A stretch of 64,000 bases of DNA from positions 298,551 to 362,550 of the forward strand of contig NZ_LN651327.1 of NCBI RefSeq assembly GCF_000826525.2. Reading direction: 5' to 3'. This stretch comes from Mobilicoccus massiliensis. GTDB lineage: Bacteria; Actinomycetota; Actinomycetes; Actinomycetales; Dermatophilaceae. The position numbers and the translations under genes were made by a program. The notes under the pieces are model-generated. The model was given only the letters and a program-made list of their open reading frames with translations, did no database searches and was not told the origin of the DNA. Positions 44,018 through 53,605 of this stretch are shown piece after piece (within the stretch, counting starts at the first letter, position 1; each line of letters opens with the position of its first letter).

Positions 44018-47000
44018 GTGATTCTCACCAGGTTCAGCCTGCGCAATCGGGCTCTCATCGCCCTCGTCACGGTCTTCGTCATGATCGGCGGCATCATCGC
44101 CCTCGGCGGCATGCGGCGAGAGCTCATCCCCTCCATCCAGATCCCGATCGCGGGGGTCGTCACGGTCGTCCCGGGGGCGAGCGCGGGGGTCATCGAGGAA
44201 CAGGTCACCGCGCCCGTCGAGGCCGCCGTGCTCGGCGTCGACGGGGTGGAGAAGGTCGAGTCCACGTCGTCGGCCGCCATGTCGTCGGTCACGGTCAACC
44301 TCGAGTACGGCACCGACCTGCCCCAGGCACAGGCCAAACTCCAGCGGGCCGTGCTCGCGGTGCGCAGCCTGCCCGAGGGCGCGGAGCCCCAGGTCATCAC
44401 CGGCAGCATCGACGACTTTCCGGTCATGCAGATCGCCGCGAGCGGCGGTGAGAACCCCGACCAGCTCGCCGAGCGCGTCCGCGACCTCGTCGTGCCCGAA
44501 CTCGAGGACGTGCCCGGGGTTCGCGAGGTCCAGGTCAGCGGCGCCGCCGAGAAGATCGTGCGCATCGACCTCGACGAGGACGAGCTCGATCGAACGGGCA
44601 TCACGGCCTCGACGGTCACCAGCCTGCTCCAGGCCAACGGCATCGTCGTCCCCGGCGGTCAGATCAAGGAGGGCTCGAAGGACCTCAGTGTCGAGGTCGG
44701 ATCCCGGCTCACGACGCTGGACGAGATCCGAGACCTGCCGCTGGCCTCCGTGCCCGGTGGCTCCGGTGGCGCCAACCCCCTGGCCGGGATGGGTGGCTCG
44801 GGTAGGTCGGGCGGCTCCGGTGGATCCGGTGGCTCGTCACCGGCGGCCCCACCCGGATCCCCCGGCTCGGGAGGTGGATCCGGCGGCTCCGGCGGCGCCC
44901 CGGCTCTCGGGGGCATCGGCATGCTCGCCCCCGTCCCGCGGGCGCGGCCGATGGCTCCGACACCGAGCCCCACTCCCACGCCCGGCTCGTCGAGCACGGC
45001 GCCCGCGACGCCGCCGTCGACCCCGACCGGTCCGGCCACGACGCCGTCGACCACGCCCAGCGAGTCTGCGACCCCCGGCTCGTCGACTCCCAGTCCGTCT
45101 ACCCCCGGCTCCACGAGTCCCACCGGGCCTCCGACCACGTCGAGCGCTCCGCCCTCCCCGACGGGCGGGCCCTCCGGCCTGCCCACCGACCTTCCCACGG
45201 CGCTGCCCACCGACGTGCCGTGGCCGCCCGGGCTGCCCTCGCTGCCCGAGCTCGTCAAGCAGTTCGAACAGCTCCCGCGGCTCATCGCCGCCCTCGACCA
45301 GCTCGAGCAGCTCCAGCAGCAGCTCAAGGGCCTGGACCAGCTGCAGCAGCAGCTCAAGGGGCTCGAGCAACTCCAGGGGCTGCAGGGTCAACTCGGTGAG
45401 CTGCGCAAGTTGCAGGGGCAGCTCGACCAGCTGCGCGGTCTGCAGGGGCAGCTCGCCCAGCTCGCGCAGCTCCAGGGACAACTGCAGCAGTTGCAGGGGC
45501 TGCAGGGCCAGTTGCAGGGGTTGTCGCAGCTCCAGGGTCAGCTGCAGCAGCTCTCGGCGTTGCAGGGCCAGCTCGCCGGACTCTCGGAGCTGCAGAAGCA
45601 ACTCGCGGCGATGCAGGGGCAGCAGACGATCCCGACGCCCAAGATCCACACGCTCGGCGACGTCGCGAAGGTCGAGCTCGTCGACGGCCCCGGCGCCGGG
45701 GTCTCGCGCTCGGACGGGCGCCCGAGCGTCACCCTCGCCGTCACCAAGACCCCCCAGGCGGGCGCGGTCGACGTCTCGCACGCCATTCACGAGAAGCTCG
45801 GCGACGCCCAGGCCAAGATCCCCAACGGCAAGCTCACCGTCGTCTTCGACCAGGCCCCGTTCATCGAGCAGTCCATCGACGACCTCGGTGTCGAGGGCAT
45901 GCTCGGCCTCGCCATGGCCGTGCTCGTCGTCTTCGTGTTCCTGCTCTCGGTGCCGCTCACGGTGGTCACGGCCCTGTCGATCCCGATGTCGCTGCTCATG
46001 GCGATCATCGGCATGCGAACGGGCGGCCTCTCGCTCAACATCCTCACCCTCGGCGCGTTGACGATCTCGGTCGGCCGCGTCGTCGACGACTCGATCGTCG
46101 TCATCGAGAACATCAAGCGGCACCTCGACCTGGGCGAACCCAAGGGCGTCGCCATTCCCCGGGCCGTCAAGGAGGTCGCCGCCGCGATCACCGCGTCCAC
46201 CGCCGCGACGGTCGCGGTGTTCCTGCCCATCGGTGTCGTCGGTGGCCAGGCCGGCGAGCTGTTCCGCCCATTCGCCATCACGGTCGCCCTCGCCATGGGC
46301 GCATCGTTGCTGGTCGCGCTCACGATCATCCCGGTGCTCGGGTACTGGTTCGTGCGGAGTGGTTCGGCCACGCAGGGCCGCCGGCGCCTGCGTCTGCCCT
46401 GGCGGAGTCGATCCGACGAGGCCGCCGAGTCTCATGAGCGCCACGAGTCTCATGAGTCCCACGAACCCGACGCGACCGATGAGGCCGACGACGCCGACCC
46501 GGTGGAGGGCGGGGAGCCGGCGCGCGCCGGGCGCGACACGCACGTGGGCGGTTTTCTCGTGCGGGCGTACATGCCGACGCTCGACCTCGCGTTGCGGCAC
46601 CCGGCCATCACCGTGCTCGCGGCGGTGCTGCTGCTGGCTCTCACCGGCGGCCTCGCCACCGGCCTCAAGACCGATTTCATCGGCGACTCCGGCTCCGACT
46701 CGCTCACGATCTCCCAGAAGCTCCCGGCGGGCACCACGCTGTCGGAGACCGACAAGCGGGCCAAGGTCGTCGAGGGGCTCGTTCGCACGCAGCCGGCCGT
46801 CCAGTCGGTCCAGACGACGATCGCCGGGTCCGGCAGCAGCGGATTCGAGGCGATGTTCGGCGGTGGCGGGAGTAGCACCGCGCGCCACACGCTGACCCTG
46901 AAGGAGGACTCCGACGCCTCCGCGGTCGCCGACGCGCTGCGCACGCAGTTCGCGTCGCGGGACGATCTCGGTGACGTCACCGTGTCGCAGGCCGACGGTG

Positions 47001-48136
47001 GTCCGGGTAGCAGCCAGGTGGAGGTGTCGGTGCAGGCCGCCGACGCGGCCGACCTGCGCAAGGCCGCTGCGGCCGTCGAGAAGGCCGTCACCGACGCCGG
47101 CGGCGTGCGCGACGTGACGAACAACCTCGCGGCCGAGACCCCGACTCTCGTCGTCGACGTCGACCGCGCCGAGGCGCTGAAACGCGGCCTCACCGAGCCG
47201 CAGATCGGGATGGCGGTGTCGCAGGCACTGCAAGGCGCCACGATCGGCAAGGTCGAGATCGACGAACAGAGCCACGACGTGGTCGTCCACGAGGGCCGTA
47301 CGCCGGCGTCGGAGTCGGCGCTGGAGAACGTCGTCGTGGGCAACGACCTCAACGGCAGGTCGGTGCGGCTGCGCACGATCGCCGCGGTGAAGAAGGAGAA
47401 CGTCGCGTCCTCCATCAGCCGGGTCGACGGGCACCGCACCGCGCTCATCACGGCCTCTCCCGCCGGCGACGACCTCGGCGCGCTCACGCGGGCGATCCAG
47501 TCGAAGCTGGACACGACGACGCTTCCCCCGGGGGCCTCCGCCGAGATCGGTGGTGTGAGCGCCGACCAGCAGGAGGCGTTCGGCCAGCTGGGGATCGCGC
47601 TGCTCATCGCCATCGCCATCGTGTACGTCGTCATGGTCGCGACGTTCGGCAGCCTCATCCAGCCGCTCATCCTGCTGGTCAGCGTGCCGCTCGCGGCCAC
47701 GGGCGCCCTCGCCGCACTCGAGATCACCGACACCCCGCTCGGGGTCCCGGCGATCATCGGCCTGCTCATGCTCGTCGGCATCGTCGTCACCAACGCGATC
47801 GTGCTCATCGACCTCGTCAACCAGCACCGCGAACGCGGACAGGGAGTTCACGAGGCGGTGCTCGAAGGGGCCCGGGATCGCGTCCGGCCCATCGTCATGA
47901 CGGCCCTGGCCACGATCCTCGCCCTCGTCCCGATGGCCATGTCGCTCTCGGGTGGTGGGGCGTTCATCTCCCAGCCCCTCGCGCTCGTCGTCATCGGTGG
48001 CCTGTTCAGCTCGACCGCACTCACCCTGCTCGTCGTGCCGGCGCTCTACCTCATGATCGAGCGTCGCCGGGCCGGCCGGGGCGACCCCCGCGATCCGCTC
48101 GCCGAGCAGCAGCAGGAGGCCGGCGCCGAGGTCTGA
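44018..48136 (+). CDS. RND-family efflux transporter with a ~300-residue repeat-rich insertion
   Basis: A 1372-residue inner-membrane RND pump of the HAE1/AcrB type; usual length is ~1040. The core is normal: an N-terminal membrane helix, ESTSSAAMSSVTVNLEYG in the porter domain, TM4 with the proton-relay pair in GRVVDDSIVVIENIK, and a second homologous half ending AIVLIDLVNQHRERGQG and LSGGGAFISQPLALVVIGG. Between about residues 245 and 540 lies an insertion: Gly/Ser-rich, then Pro/Ser/Thr-rich, then eleven 10-residue Leu/Gln repeats. It falls where AcrB has its TolC-docking subdomain. A cytoplasmic loop near residue 805 is His/Glu-rich. GTG start at 44018. No adaptor or outer-membrane partner is encoded nearby. 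Confidence 0.9.
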   Translation: MILTRFSLRNRALIALVTVFVMIGGIIALGGMRRELIPSIQIPIAGVVTVVPGASAGVIEEQVTAPVEAAVLGVDGVEKVESTSSAAMSSVTVNLEYGTDLPQAQAKLQRAVLAVRSLPEGAEPQVITGSIDDFPVMQIAASGGENPDQLAERVRDLVVPELEDVPGVREVQVSGAAEKIVRIDLDEDELDRTGITASTVTSLLQANGIVVPGGQIKEGSKDLSVEVGSRLTTLDEIRDLPLASVPGGSGGANPLAGMGGSGRSGGSGGSGGSSPAAPPGSPGSGGGSGGSGGAPALGGIGMLAPVPRARPMAPTPSPTPTPGSSSTAPATPPSTPTGPATTPSTTPSESATPGSSTPSPSTPGSTSPTGPPTTSSAPPSPTGGPSGLPTDLPTALPTDVPWPPGLPSLPELVKQFEQLPRLIAALDQLEQLQQQLKGLDQLQQQLKGLEQLQGLQGQLGELRKLQGQLDQLRGLQGQLAQLAQLQGQLQQLQGLQGQLQGLSQLQGQLQQLSALQGQLAGLSELQKQLAAMQGQQTIPTPKIHTLGDVAKVELVDGPGAGVSRSDGRPSVTLAVTKTPQAGAVDVSHAIHEKLGDAQAKIPNGKLTVVFDQAPFIEQSIDDLGVEGMLGLAMAVLVVFVFLLSVPLTVVTALSIPMSLLMAIIGMRTGGLSLNILTLGALTISVGRVVDDSIVVIENIKRHLDLGEPKGVAIPRAVKEVAAAITASTAATVAVFLPIGVVGGQAGELFRPFAITVALAMGASLLVALTIIPVLGYWFVRSGSATQGRRRLRLPWRSRSDEAAESHERHESHESHEPDATDEADDADPVEGGEPARAGRDTHVGGFLVRAYMPTLDLALRHPAITVLAAVLLLALTGGLATGLKTDFIGDSGSDSLTISQKLPAGTTLSETDKRAKVVEGLVRTQPAVQSVQTTIAGSGSSGFEAMFGGGGSSTARHTLTLKEDSDASAVADALRTQFASRDDLGDVTVSQADGGPGSSQVEVSVQAADAADLRKAAAAVEKAVTDAGGVRDVTNNLAAETPTLVVDVDRAEALKRGLTEPQIGMAVSQALQGATIGKVEIDEQSHDVVVHEGRTPASESALENVVVGNDLNGRSVRLRTIAAVKKENVASSISRVDGHRTALITASPAGDDLGALTRAIQSKLDTTTLPPGASAEIGGVSADQQEAFGQLGIALLIAIAIVYVVMVATFGSLIQPLILLVSVPLAATGALAALEITDTPLGVPAIIGLLMLVGIVVTNAIVLIDLVNQHRERGQGVHEAVLEGARDRVRPIVMTALATILALVPMAMSLSGGGAFISQPLALVVIGGLFSSTALTLLVVPALYLMIERRRAGRGDPRDPLAEQQQEAGAEV
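45301..45630 (+). repeat. eleven 30-bp coding repeats (Leu/Gln decapeptides)
   Basis: The unit is exactly 30 bp without indels and encodes L-x-x-L-x-x-L-Q-G-Q with Leu at intervals of 3, 3 and 4. Early units read LEQLQQQLKG, later ones LDQLRGLQGQ and LQQLSALQGQ. The units drift in sequence while keeping the Leu/Gln frame, which shows selection on the protein. The segment probably forms a long helix or coiled coil within the transporter's extracellular part. Confidence 0.95.
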
Positions 48137-48287
48137 GCGGCCGGGCCGGCTCGCGATCCCGGCGGCCCCGGCTCGACCGTTCGCGTGGCCCTTCGCAGGT
48201 GCGACACAGTCGACACCCAGGGCCTGTTGCGCAAATCGTGTAACAGGTGGTTATGTGGGGAACACGATGCCGCCGAAGGAGTCGATC

Positions 48288-48740
48288 GTGACCGTCACCG
48301 ACCAACTGCCCGAAGCCACGACGAGCCCCGTCGAGGGAACCAAGAGCGTGCGAGTGCCTCACACCACGGGGGCCGTGCGTCAGGCCCGTGAGACCGTGGC
48401 CGCCGATCTCAAGGCCCGCGGGGTCGAGCGCGCCGTGGTCGACGAGGCCGAGGCCGTCGTCTCGGAGTTCGTCGCCAACTCCGTCCTCCACGCTCGCCCG
48501 CTCGCCGACGGTTGTGTGCGTGTGCGCTGGAAGGTCAAGAGCGGCGCGGTCGAGGTCGAGGTTCGCGACGGTGGTGGTTCGACCGTGCCCAAGCCGGTCC
48601 GCCGTTCGATCTGGGCGGTGCGTGGGCGGGGTCTGCGCATCGTGCGCAGCATGGCTCACGAGTGGGGTGTGCAGGACGAGCGCAACGGACGCACCGTGTG
48701 GGCCGCGCTCGGCGGCCCGTCCCGTCGACGCCGTCTCTGA
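48288..48740 (+). CDS. ATP-binding protein of the anti-sigma regulatory factor type
   Basis: A 150-residue histidine-kinase-like ATPase without a sensor or phospho-acceptor part. N box is VSEFVANSVLHARPL, the G1 box VEVRDGGGSTVP and the G2 box AVRGRGLRIVRSMAHEWG. Such proteins bind sigma factors or anti-anti-sigma proteins in actinomycetes. The GTG at 48288 is chosen because AAGGAG lies 6 bases before it; an in-frame ATG at 48267 has no such site. It follows the RND gene by 151 bases. Confidence 0.82.
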   Translation: MTVTDQLPEATTSPVEGTKSVRVPHTTGAVRQARETVAADLKARGVERAVVDEAEAVVSEFVANSVLHARPLADGCVRVRWKVKSGAVEVEVRDGGGSTVPKPVRRSIWAVRGRGLRIVRSMAHEWGVQDERNGRTVWAALGGPSRRRRL

Positions 48741-48835
48741 ACCGACCGTCTCCGAGGCGCCGGTCGCCTCCGGCGCGCCGCGACCGTCGACGAGCGGTCG
48801 GCAGGGCTGTCGGAGGCACCACCTAGTCTGTGTTC

Positions 48836-49750
48836 ATGGGTAAGGCATCACGACGCGCTCGCCAGGCCGAGCGGCGCCAGGGTTCGACCGTCTCCACCGC
48901 AGCGCCGTTCGTCGCCCGCCCCTTCGAGGGCGTGCCGGGCGAGACCGACATCGTCGCGATGCGTGAGATCGTCCCGGCCGCCACGGCGAGGCTGCGTCTT
49001 CGTCGCGACGCCGCGCCCCTCGTCGAGGCCGCGGGGGATGGCGAGGTTCCCGAGTTCGTCACGCTCGCCACGGTCCTGCCGCTGGCGTGGCCGGGGCTGC
49101 ACCGTGGCGACGGTGAGTACCTCATCGGGCTGCAGTCGGGCTCGAGCACCGGTGACCACTCCCGCGACGCGGCCCACGTCCTCCTCGAGCTCATGCGCAC
49201 GCCCGAGGGGCAGCCGGCACGCCCGGCCGGCATCGCCGAGCGCTCCACGCCCCGCCTGCAGGAGCTCGTCGATCTCGATGCGCCGTTCGAGGTCGAGATG
49301 CACGAGACGTTCGACTTCTGGATCGCGCCGGGTCGTGAGCTCGACGCCGAGGCCCAGGCCTCCCTCGAACAGACCAACGCCTCGATCGTGCCCACCCGCA
49401 GGCTGTCGAGCATCGAGTCCGCCTACTGGTGCCGGGTGGGCGAGCGCACCCACCTGCGGTGGCTGTTGCCGCAGAACGAGGACGAGGCCACGAACGCCCT
49501 CGCTCGTCTCGTCGCCGCCGGCGACGTCTCGCTCGGCCCCGACACGCGCCTGCTCGGGGCGTTCCGCGCGTGCGGTCTGCTCGCCCCGGTCTGGGATCTC
49601 GACCCCGCCCTCGAGGCCGACGACTACGAGGACGCCGCGGCGGCCGTCGCCCGGCGGTTCGCCGAAGCGCTCGCCGTCGACACCCCGCTGAACGCCGACG
49701 AACGTCGCGCTCGCTCGGGCCTGCTCGGTCGCCAGCTCACCCTGCGATGA
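48836..49750 (+). CDS. DUF5926 family protein
   Basis: A 304-residue soluble protein conserved in actinobacteria next to pheA. It begins with the basic MGKASRRARQAERR, then FVARPFEGVPGETDIVAMRE, a region containing LATVLPLAWPGLHRGDGEY and WLLPQNEDEATNALARL. The family has no established function. ATG at 48836 begins the conserved basic N-terminus. Its stop overlaps the pheA start (ATGA), so it is translationally coupled to prephenate dehydratase. Confidence 0.85.
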   Translation: MGKASRRARQAERRQGSTVSTAAPFVARPFEGVPGETDIVAMREIVPAATARLRLRRDAAPLVEAAGDGEVPEFVTLATVLPLAWPGLHRGDGEYLIGLQSGSSTGDHSRDAAHVLLELMRTPEGQPARPAGIAERSTPRLQELVDLDAPFEVEMHETFDFWIAPGRELDAEAQASLEQTNASIVPTRRLSSIESAYWCRVGERTHLRWLLPQNEDEATNALARLVAAGDVSLGPDTRLLGAFRACGLLAPVWDLDPALEADDYEDAAAAVARRFAEALAVDTPLNADERRARSGLLGRQLTLR

Positions 49751-50667
49751 CCCGGATCGGCTACCTCGGGCCCCCGGGGACGTTCACCGAGATGGCGTTG
49801 CTGCGCCTCCCCGAGGCCGAGACGGCCGACGCGGTGCCGTGCCCCTCGGTCGATGCCGCGCTCGCCAAGGTGCGTGCGGGAGAACTGGATTCGGCCGTCG
49901 TCGCCATCGAGAACTCCGTCGAGGGCGGGGTGTCGGCCACGCTCGACGCGCTCGCCACCGGCACGCCCCTGCACCTCGTGGCCGAGGTTCTCGTCCCGAT
50001 CACCTTCGTCCTCGCGGTTCGGCCGGGCACGACGCTCGCCGACATCACCGGTGTCTCGACGCACAGTCACGCCTGGGCGCAGGTGCGCCGGTGGATGGCC
50101 CACAACCTCCCGGAGGCGGTGTTCGTCCCGGCGCTCTCGAACGCCGCCGCGGCCGCCGACCTGGCGGGCGACACCCCGGTGCCGTTCCAGGCCGCCGTGT
50201 GTCCGCAGATCGCCGCCGACCGGCACGGGCTCGTGCCGCTCGCCGACGACATCGGCGACATCCCCGACGCCGTCACCCGGTTCGTCGTCGTCGCCCGCCC
50301 CGGGCATCTGCCCAGGCCCACGGGCGCCGACAAGACGACCGTGGTGCTCTTCCAGCGCGACGATCGCCCCGGCGGGCTGCTCGGTCTGCTCGAACAGTTC
50401 GCCGCCCGCGGCATCAACCTCACCCGGATCGAATCGCGTCCGACCAAGGCCTCGCTCGGCTCCTACTGCTTCTCGGTCGACCTCGAAGGCCACGTCGCCG
50501 ACGAGCGGGTGGGCGAGACGCTCATGGGCCTGCACCGCATCTGCTCCGAGGTGCGCTTCGTCGGCTCCTACCCGCGCGCCGACGGCCGCCCGGCCGAGAT
50601 CCACCCCTACCACGACGACGACGCGTACGTCGACGCCCGCACCTGGCTGGAGACGCTGCGCAGCTGA
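49747..50667 (+). CDS. pheA: prephenate dehydratase
   Basis: The 306-residue enzyme converts prephenate to phenylpyruvate for phenylalanine synthesis. The catalytic domain has IGYLGPPGTFTEMAL, VVAIENSVEGGVSATLD and DAVTRFVVVAR with its key Thr-Arg-Phe. The C-terminal ACT domain (about residues 196-275, LFQRDDRPGGLLGLLEQFA and LTRIESRPTK) binds phenylalanine for feedback control. Starts at ATG 49747 overlapping DUF5926. It converges on the lipid kinase gene. Confidence 0.94.
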   Translation: MTRIGYLGPPGTFTEMALLRLPEAETADAVPCPSVDAALAKVRAGELDSAVVAIENSVEGGVSATLDALATGTPLHLVAEVLVPITFVLAVRPGTTLADITGVSTHSHAWAQVRRWMAHNLPEAVFVPALSNAAAAADLAGDTPVPFQAAVCPQIAADRHGLVPLADDIGDIPDAVTRFVVVARPGHLPRPTGADKTTVVLFQRDDRPGGLLGLLEQFAARGINLTRIESRPTKASLGSYCFSVDLEGHVADERVGETLMGLHRICSEVRFVGSYPRADGRPAEIHPYHDDDAYVDARTWLETLRS

Positions 50668-50673
50668 GGTCGC

Positions 50674-51807
50674 TCAGGGGCGGTGGCCGGTCGCGCCGTG
50701 GTGGGCCGGCTGGGGTGCGGGTTGCGGCAGGCGCAGGACGAGGGCGTTGGGCAACACCTTCGCGGTGAGCGCGTGCGCGGGACCGATGGGATCGCCGTCG
50801 AGCTGCACCTGCTCGACGTGATGGCCGGCGAGGTCGACCGTCATCTCCTGGCACTGGAAGTGCTCGACGCGGCGGTGCCCGCGCCGCGTCTTGGTGAGGA
50901 TGCGCACGATCACGGCCGCCCATCCCATGACGCCGCGGGGTGAGAGCAGCACGACGTCGAGGCAGCCGTCGTCGACCGCCGCGTCGGGCAGCAGTTCGAC
51001 CCCTCCCTGCAGCCGGCCGACGTTGCCGATGATGATCGAGCGCACCTTGCGGTGGACCGTTTTGCCGCCGTCGAAGGTGACCTCGGCCTCGAACCGGTTG
51101 CCGTAGAGCTGACGCACTCCCGAGACCACGTACGCGCCCCACCCGATGCGGCTCTTGAGCTGCTCCGGGGCCTCGGCCATGACCGACGCGTCGAACCCGA
51201 GGCCGGCCATGACGAGGAAGTGGTAGTCCTTCGGCTCCTCCTGGGTGTCACGGGGCACGATCGAGAGCACCCCGACGTCGATGGCGCGGTCGACACCGGT
51301 GAGCGCGATGCGGAACGAGTCGTCGAGAGAGTCGTACGGCAGCCCGAGGTTGCGCGCGAGCAGGTTGCCGGTCCCTCCGGGCAGGAGTCCCATGGGGACG
51401 TCCGAGTTGCGCAGTTCGGCGGCAACCGCGCGAACCGTGCCGTCGCCCCCGAGGGCGCAGACGAGGTCGACCCCCGCCTCGACCGCCTCGCGCGTCTGCC
51501 CGGTGCCCGTGTCGTCGGCGGTGGTGCGCCACCAGAGCAACTCCCAACCGTGCTCGTCGGCCAGGCCACGCAGGTGACGCTCGACCTCCGTGTCGTCGTC
51601 GAACTTCGTCGGGTTGACGACCACCGCGACCTTCGGACGCTGCGGATCGTCGGTCTCGACGGTCTCATCGGTCTCGGCGGGTTCGTCGCTGCCGGAAGTC
51701 GTCTCGGCACGCGAGAAGCCGTCTCCGATCCGCACCGTCGTCCACACCACCGTCGCGACGACGGCGAGGCTGACGAGCTGTGCGAGGAGCAGCGCGAGAT
51801 CGGTCAC
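50674..51807 (-). CDS. diacylglycerol kinase family lipid kinase with N-terminal membrane anchor
   Basis: A 377-residue protein. Residues 1-25 form a membrane segment ([19 protein letters not shown]), followed by an acidic linker and the DagK/sphingosine-kinase catalytic domain. That domain has [26 protein letters not shown], the [16 protein letters not shown] loop, and [20 protein letters not shown] in the C-terminal beta domain. It phosphorylates a lipid such as diacylglycerol at the membrane. It lies between pheA and serS, divergent from serS, as in many actinomycetes. Confidence 0.88.
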   Translation of the reverse strand: MTDLALLLAQLVSLAVVATVVWTTVRIGDGFSRAETTSGSDEPAETDETVETDDPQRPKVAVVVNPTKFDDDTEVERHLRGLADEHGWELLWWRTTADDTGTGQTREAVEAGVDLVCALGGDGTVRAVAAELRNSDVPMGLLPGGTGNLLARNLGLPYDSLDDSFRIALTGVDRAIDVGVLSIVPRDTQEEPKDYHFLVMAGLGFDASVMAEAPEQLKSRIGWGAYVVSGVRQLYGNRFEAEVTFDGGKTVHRKVRSIIIGNVGRLQGGVELLPDAAVDDGCLDVVLLSPRGVMGWAAVIVRILTKTRRGHRRVEHFQCQEMTVDLAGHHVEQVQLDGDPIGPAHALTAKVLPNALVLRLPQPAPQPAHHGATGHRP

Positions 51808-51957
51808 GCTTCGACGTTACCGGGGGACCGGTGCACACGCCGAACGGAATGCAGACGCTCCCGAGGTGCGCAGAAAGGCACCGAAGCTCCGGCGAGGAAC
51901 GTGGCTCCGTCTCCTCGCTCGGAATATCGGTGGCGCGCGACCGATATCGTGGGAGGC

Positions 51958-53289
51958 GTGATCGACATCAAGCTCCTTCGTGAGAACCCGCAGGCCGCAC
52001 GGGCGTCGCAGCATGCCCGTGGAGAGGACGAGGGGATCGTCGACGCGATCCTCGGCGCCGACGAGCGGCGCCGGTCGAGCCTGGCGGAGTTCGAGCGTCT
52101 GCGCGCGGAGCAGAAGACGACGAGCAAGGCCGTCGGCGAGGTCATGGGCCGCCTCGGCAAGGCCAAGAAGACGGGCGCGGACGCCGCCGAGATCACGGCG
52201 CTGGAGGCGGAGGCGAACGAGGCACGCCGTGCCGCCGGCGAGCTGTCGGACCGGGTGAAGTCGCTGGAGGCCACCGCGGCGGAGGCCGAGGTCGAGCTGT
52301 CGGCGCTCATGCGGCGCATGCCCAACCTCGTCATCGACGGCGTGCCCGCGGGCGGCGAGGACGATTTCGTCGAGCTCGAGAAGCGCGGCCCCGCGCCGCG
52401 TGACTTCGCCGCCGAGGGTTTCGAGCCTCGCGACCACCTCGAGATCGCCGAGCACCTCGGCCTGCTCGACATGGCTCGCGGCGTCAAGGTCGCCGAGTCG
52501 CGGTTCTACTACATGGTCGGCCAGGGCGCTCGGCTCGAGAACGCGCTCATGCAGCTCGCCCTCGAGACGGCGTACGAGAACGGGTTCGTGCAGATCGGCG
52601 TCCCCACCCTCGTCAATCCCACGACGATGGCCGGCGCCGGGTTCCTCGACTCGCACGCCGACGAGGTCTACAAGCTCGGCACCGACGAGCTGTACCTCAC
52701 CGGCACCTCGGAGGTGGCGCTCGCCGGGTTCCACGCCAACGAGATCATCGACCTGGCGCAAGGGCCCAAGCGGTACACCGCGCTGTCGACGTGTTACCGG
52801 CGTGAGGCGGGCAGCTACGGCAAGGACACCCGCGGCATCATCCGCGTGCACCAGTTCCAGAAGGTCGAGATGTTCGTCTACTGCCGGCCCGAGGACGCCG
52901 AGGACGAGCACGCCCGCCTCCTGCAGCACGAGCAACGCATGCTCGAGGCGATGGAACTGCCCTATCGCGTGATCGACGTGGCGGCCGGCGACCTCGGCGG
53001 TCCCGCCGCACGCAAGTTCGACTGCGAGGCCTGGGTGCCCACGCAGGGCAAGTACCGCGAACTCACCTCGACGTCGAACTGCACGACGTTCCAGGCGCGG
53101 CGACTCGGTGTTCGGGAGCGCACGGAGAACGGCACGCGCATCGTCGCGACCCTCAACGGCACGCTCGCGACGACGCGCTGGATCGTCGCGCTGCTCGAGA
53201 ACCACCAGCAGGCCGACGGCACGGTCGTCGTCCCGGCCGCGCTGCGTCCCTACCTCGGCACCGACGTCCTCGTGCCGGGCGGCCGCTGA
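51958..53289 (+). CDS. serS: seryl-tRNA synthetase
   Basis: The 443-residue class II enzyme charges tRNA-Ser. The N-terminal ~105 residues are the antiparallel coiled coil that clamps the tRNA long arm. The catalytic core has motif 2 in [19 protein letters not shown] with HQFQKVEMF, the [15 protein letters not shown] serine site, and motif 3 in [18 protein letters not shown]. Length and motifs are complete. The GTG at 51958 directly follows GGGAGGC, fitting the conserved [11 protein letters not shown] start. Confidence 0.96.
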   Translation: MIDIKLLRENPQAARASQHARGEDEGIVDAILGADERRRSSLAEFERLRAEQKTTSKAVGEVMGRLGKAKKTGADAAEITALEAEANEARRAAGELSDRVKSLEATAAEAEVELSALMRRMPNLVIDGVPAGGEDDFVELEKRGPAPRDFAAEGFEPRDHLEIAEHLGLLDMARGVKVAESRFYYMVGQGARLENALMQLALETAYENGFVQIGVPTLVNPTTMAGAGFLDSHADEVYKLGTDELYLTGTSEVALAGFHANEIIDLAQGPKRYTALSTCYRREAGSYGKDTRGIIRVHQFQKVEMFVYCRPEDAEDEHARLLQHEQRMLEAMELPYRVIDVAAGDLGGPAARKFDCEAWVPTQGKYRELTSTSNCTTFQARRLGVRERTENGTRIVATLNGTLATTRWIVALLENHQQADGTVVVPAALRPYLGTDVLVPGGR

Positions 53290-53605
53290 GCGAACTCGGC
53301 GGCTCGGGGCCGGCGCGAACCGGCTCTCACGTGTCCGGGAGATGGCCGCGAGCCGTCCGGAAGACGTTCAAGAATGGCGTTCGACTTGAACGCACACCTC
53401 ACGCAACGGCGGGGATATCGGTCGCACGACTTGGTTCACGTCCACATTGATGAACCTGAAATCCGTTGTGCTGCAACGGATTTCGTGGCGAGAAAATGGC
53501 TCCCCCAGAATCGGTCGGGAATGCTGTGGACCTCGTCGTCGCGGGCGATAGGGGAGACGTCAACGGGGGAATGCGAGAGCACACGAACAGGGGAGACAGA
53601 CCGTC
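53290..53605. other. 316-bp upstream region, less GC-rich, with two inverted repeats
   Basis: It lies after serS and before the 91-residue gene. From about 53360 on, base composition drops below that of the neighbours. It holds CGTTCAAG...CTTGAACG at 53367-53394 and the strong palindrome at 53458-53484. No gene is convincing here, although one long frame stays open through it. Confidence 0.6.
53458..53484. promoter_or_regulatory. perfect 11-bp inverted repeat, operator-like
   Basis: GAAATCCGTTG, a 5-base spacer and CAACGGATTTC form a perfect palindrome 121 bases before the 91-residue gene, in an AT-richer patch. It could be an operator for a dimeric regulator or a serS terminator, though it lies 168 bases after serS. 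Confidence 0.6.

Noticed and set aside
44837..47851. 1004-codon minus-strand frame opposite the RND gene
   Set aside because: Mirror of the transporter's codon bias; the Leu-rich part is the antisense of the Leu/Gln repeats.
48229..48258. TTGCGC and TTATGT spaced 18 bp as a promoter before the anti-sigma-type gene
   Set aside because: Neither hexamer is close enough to consensus to be supported by sequence alone.
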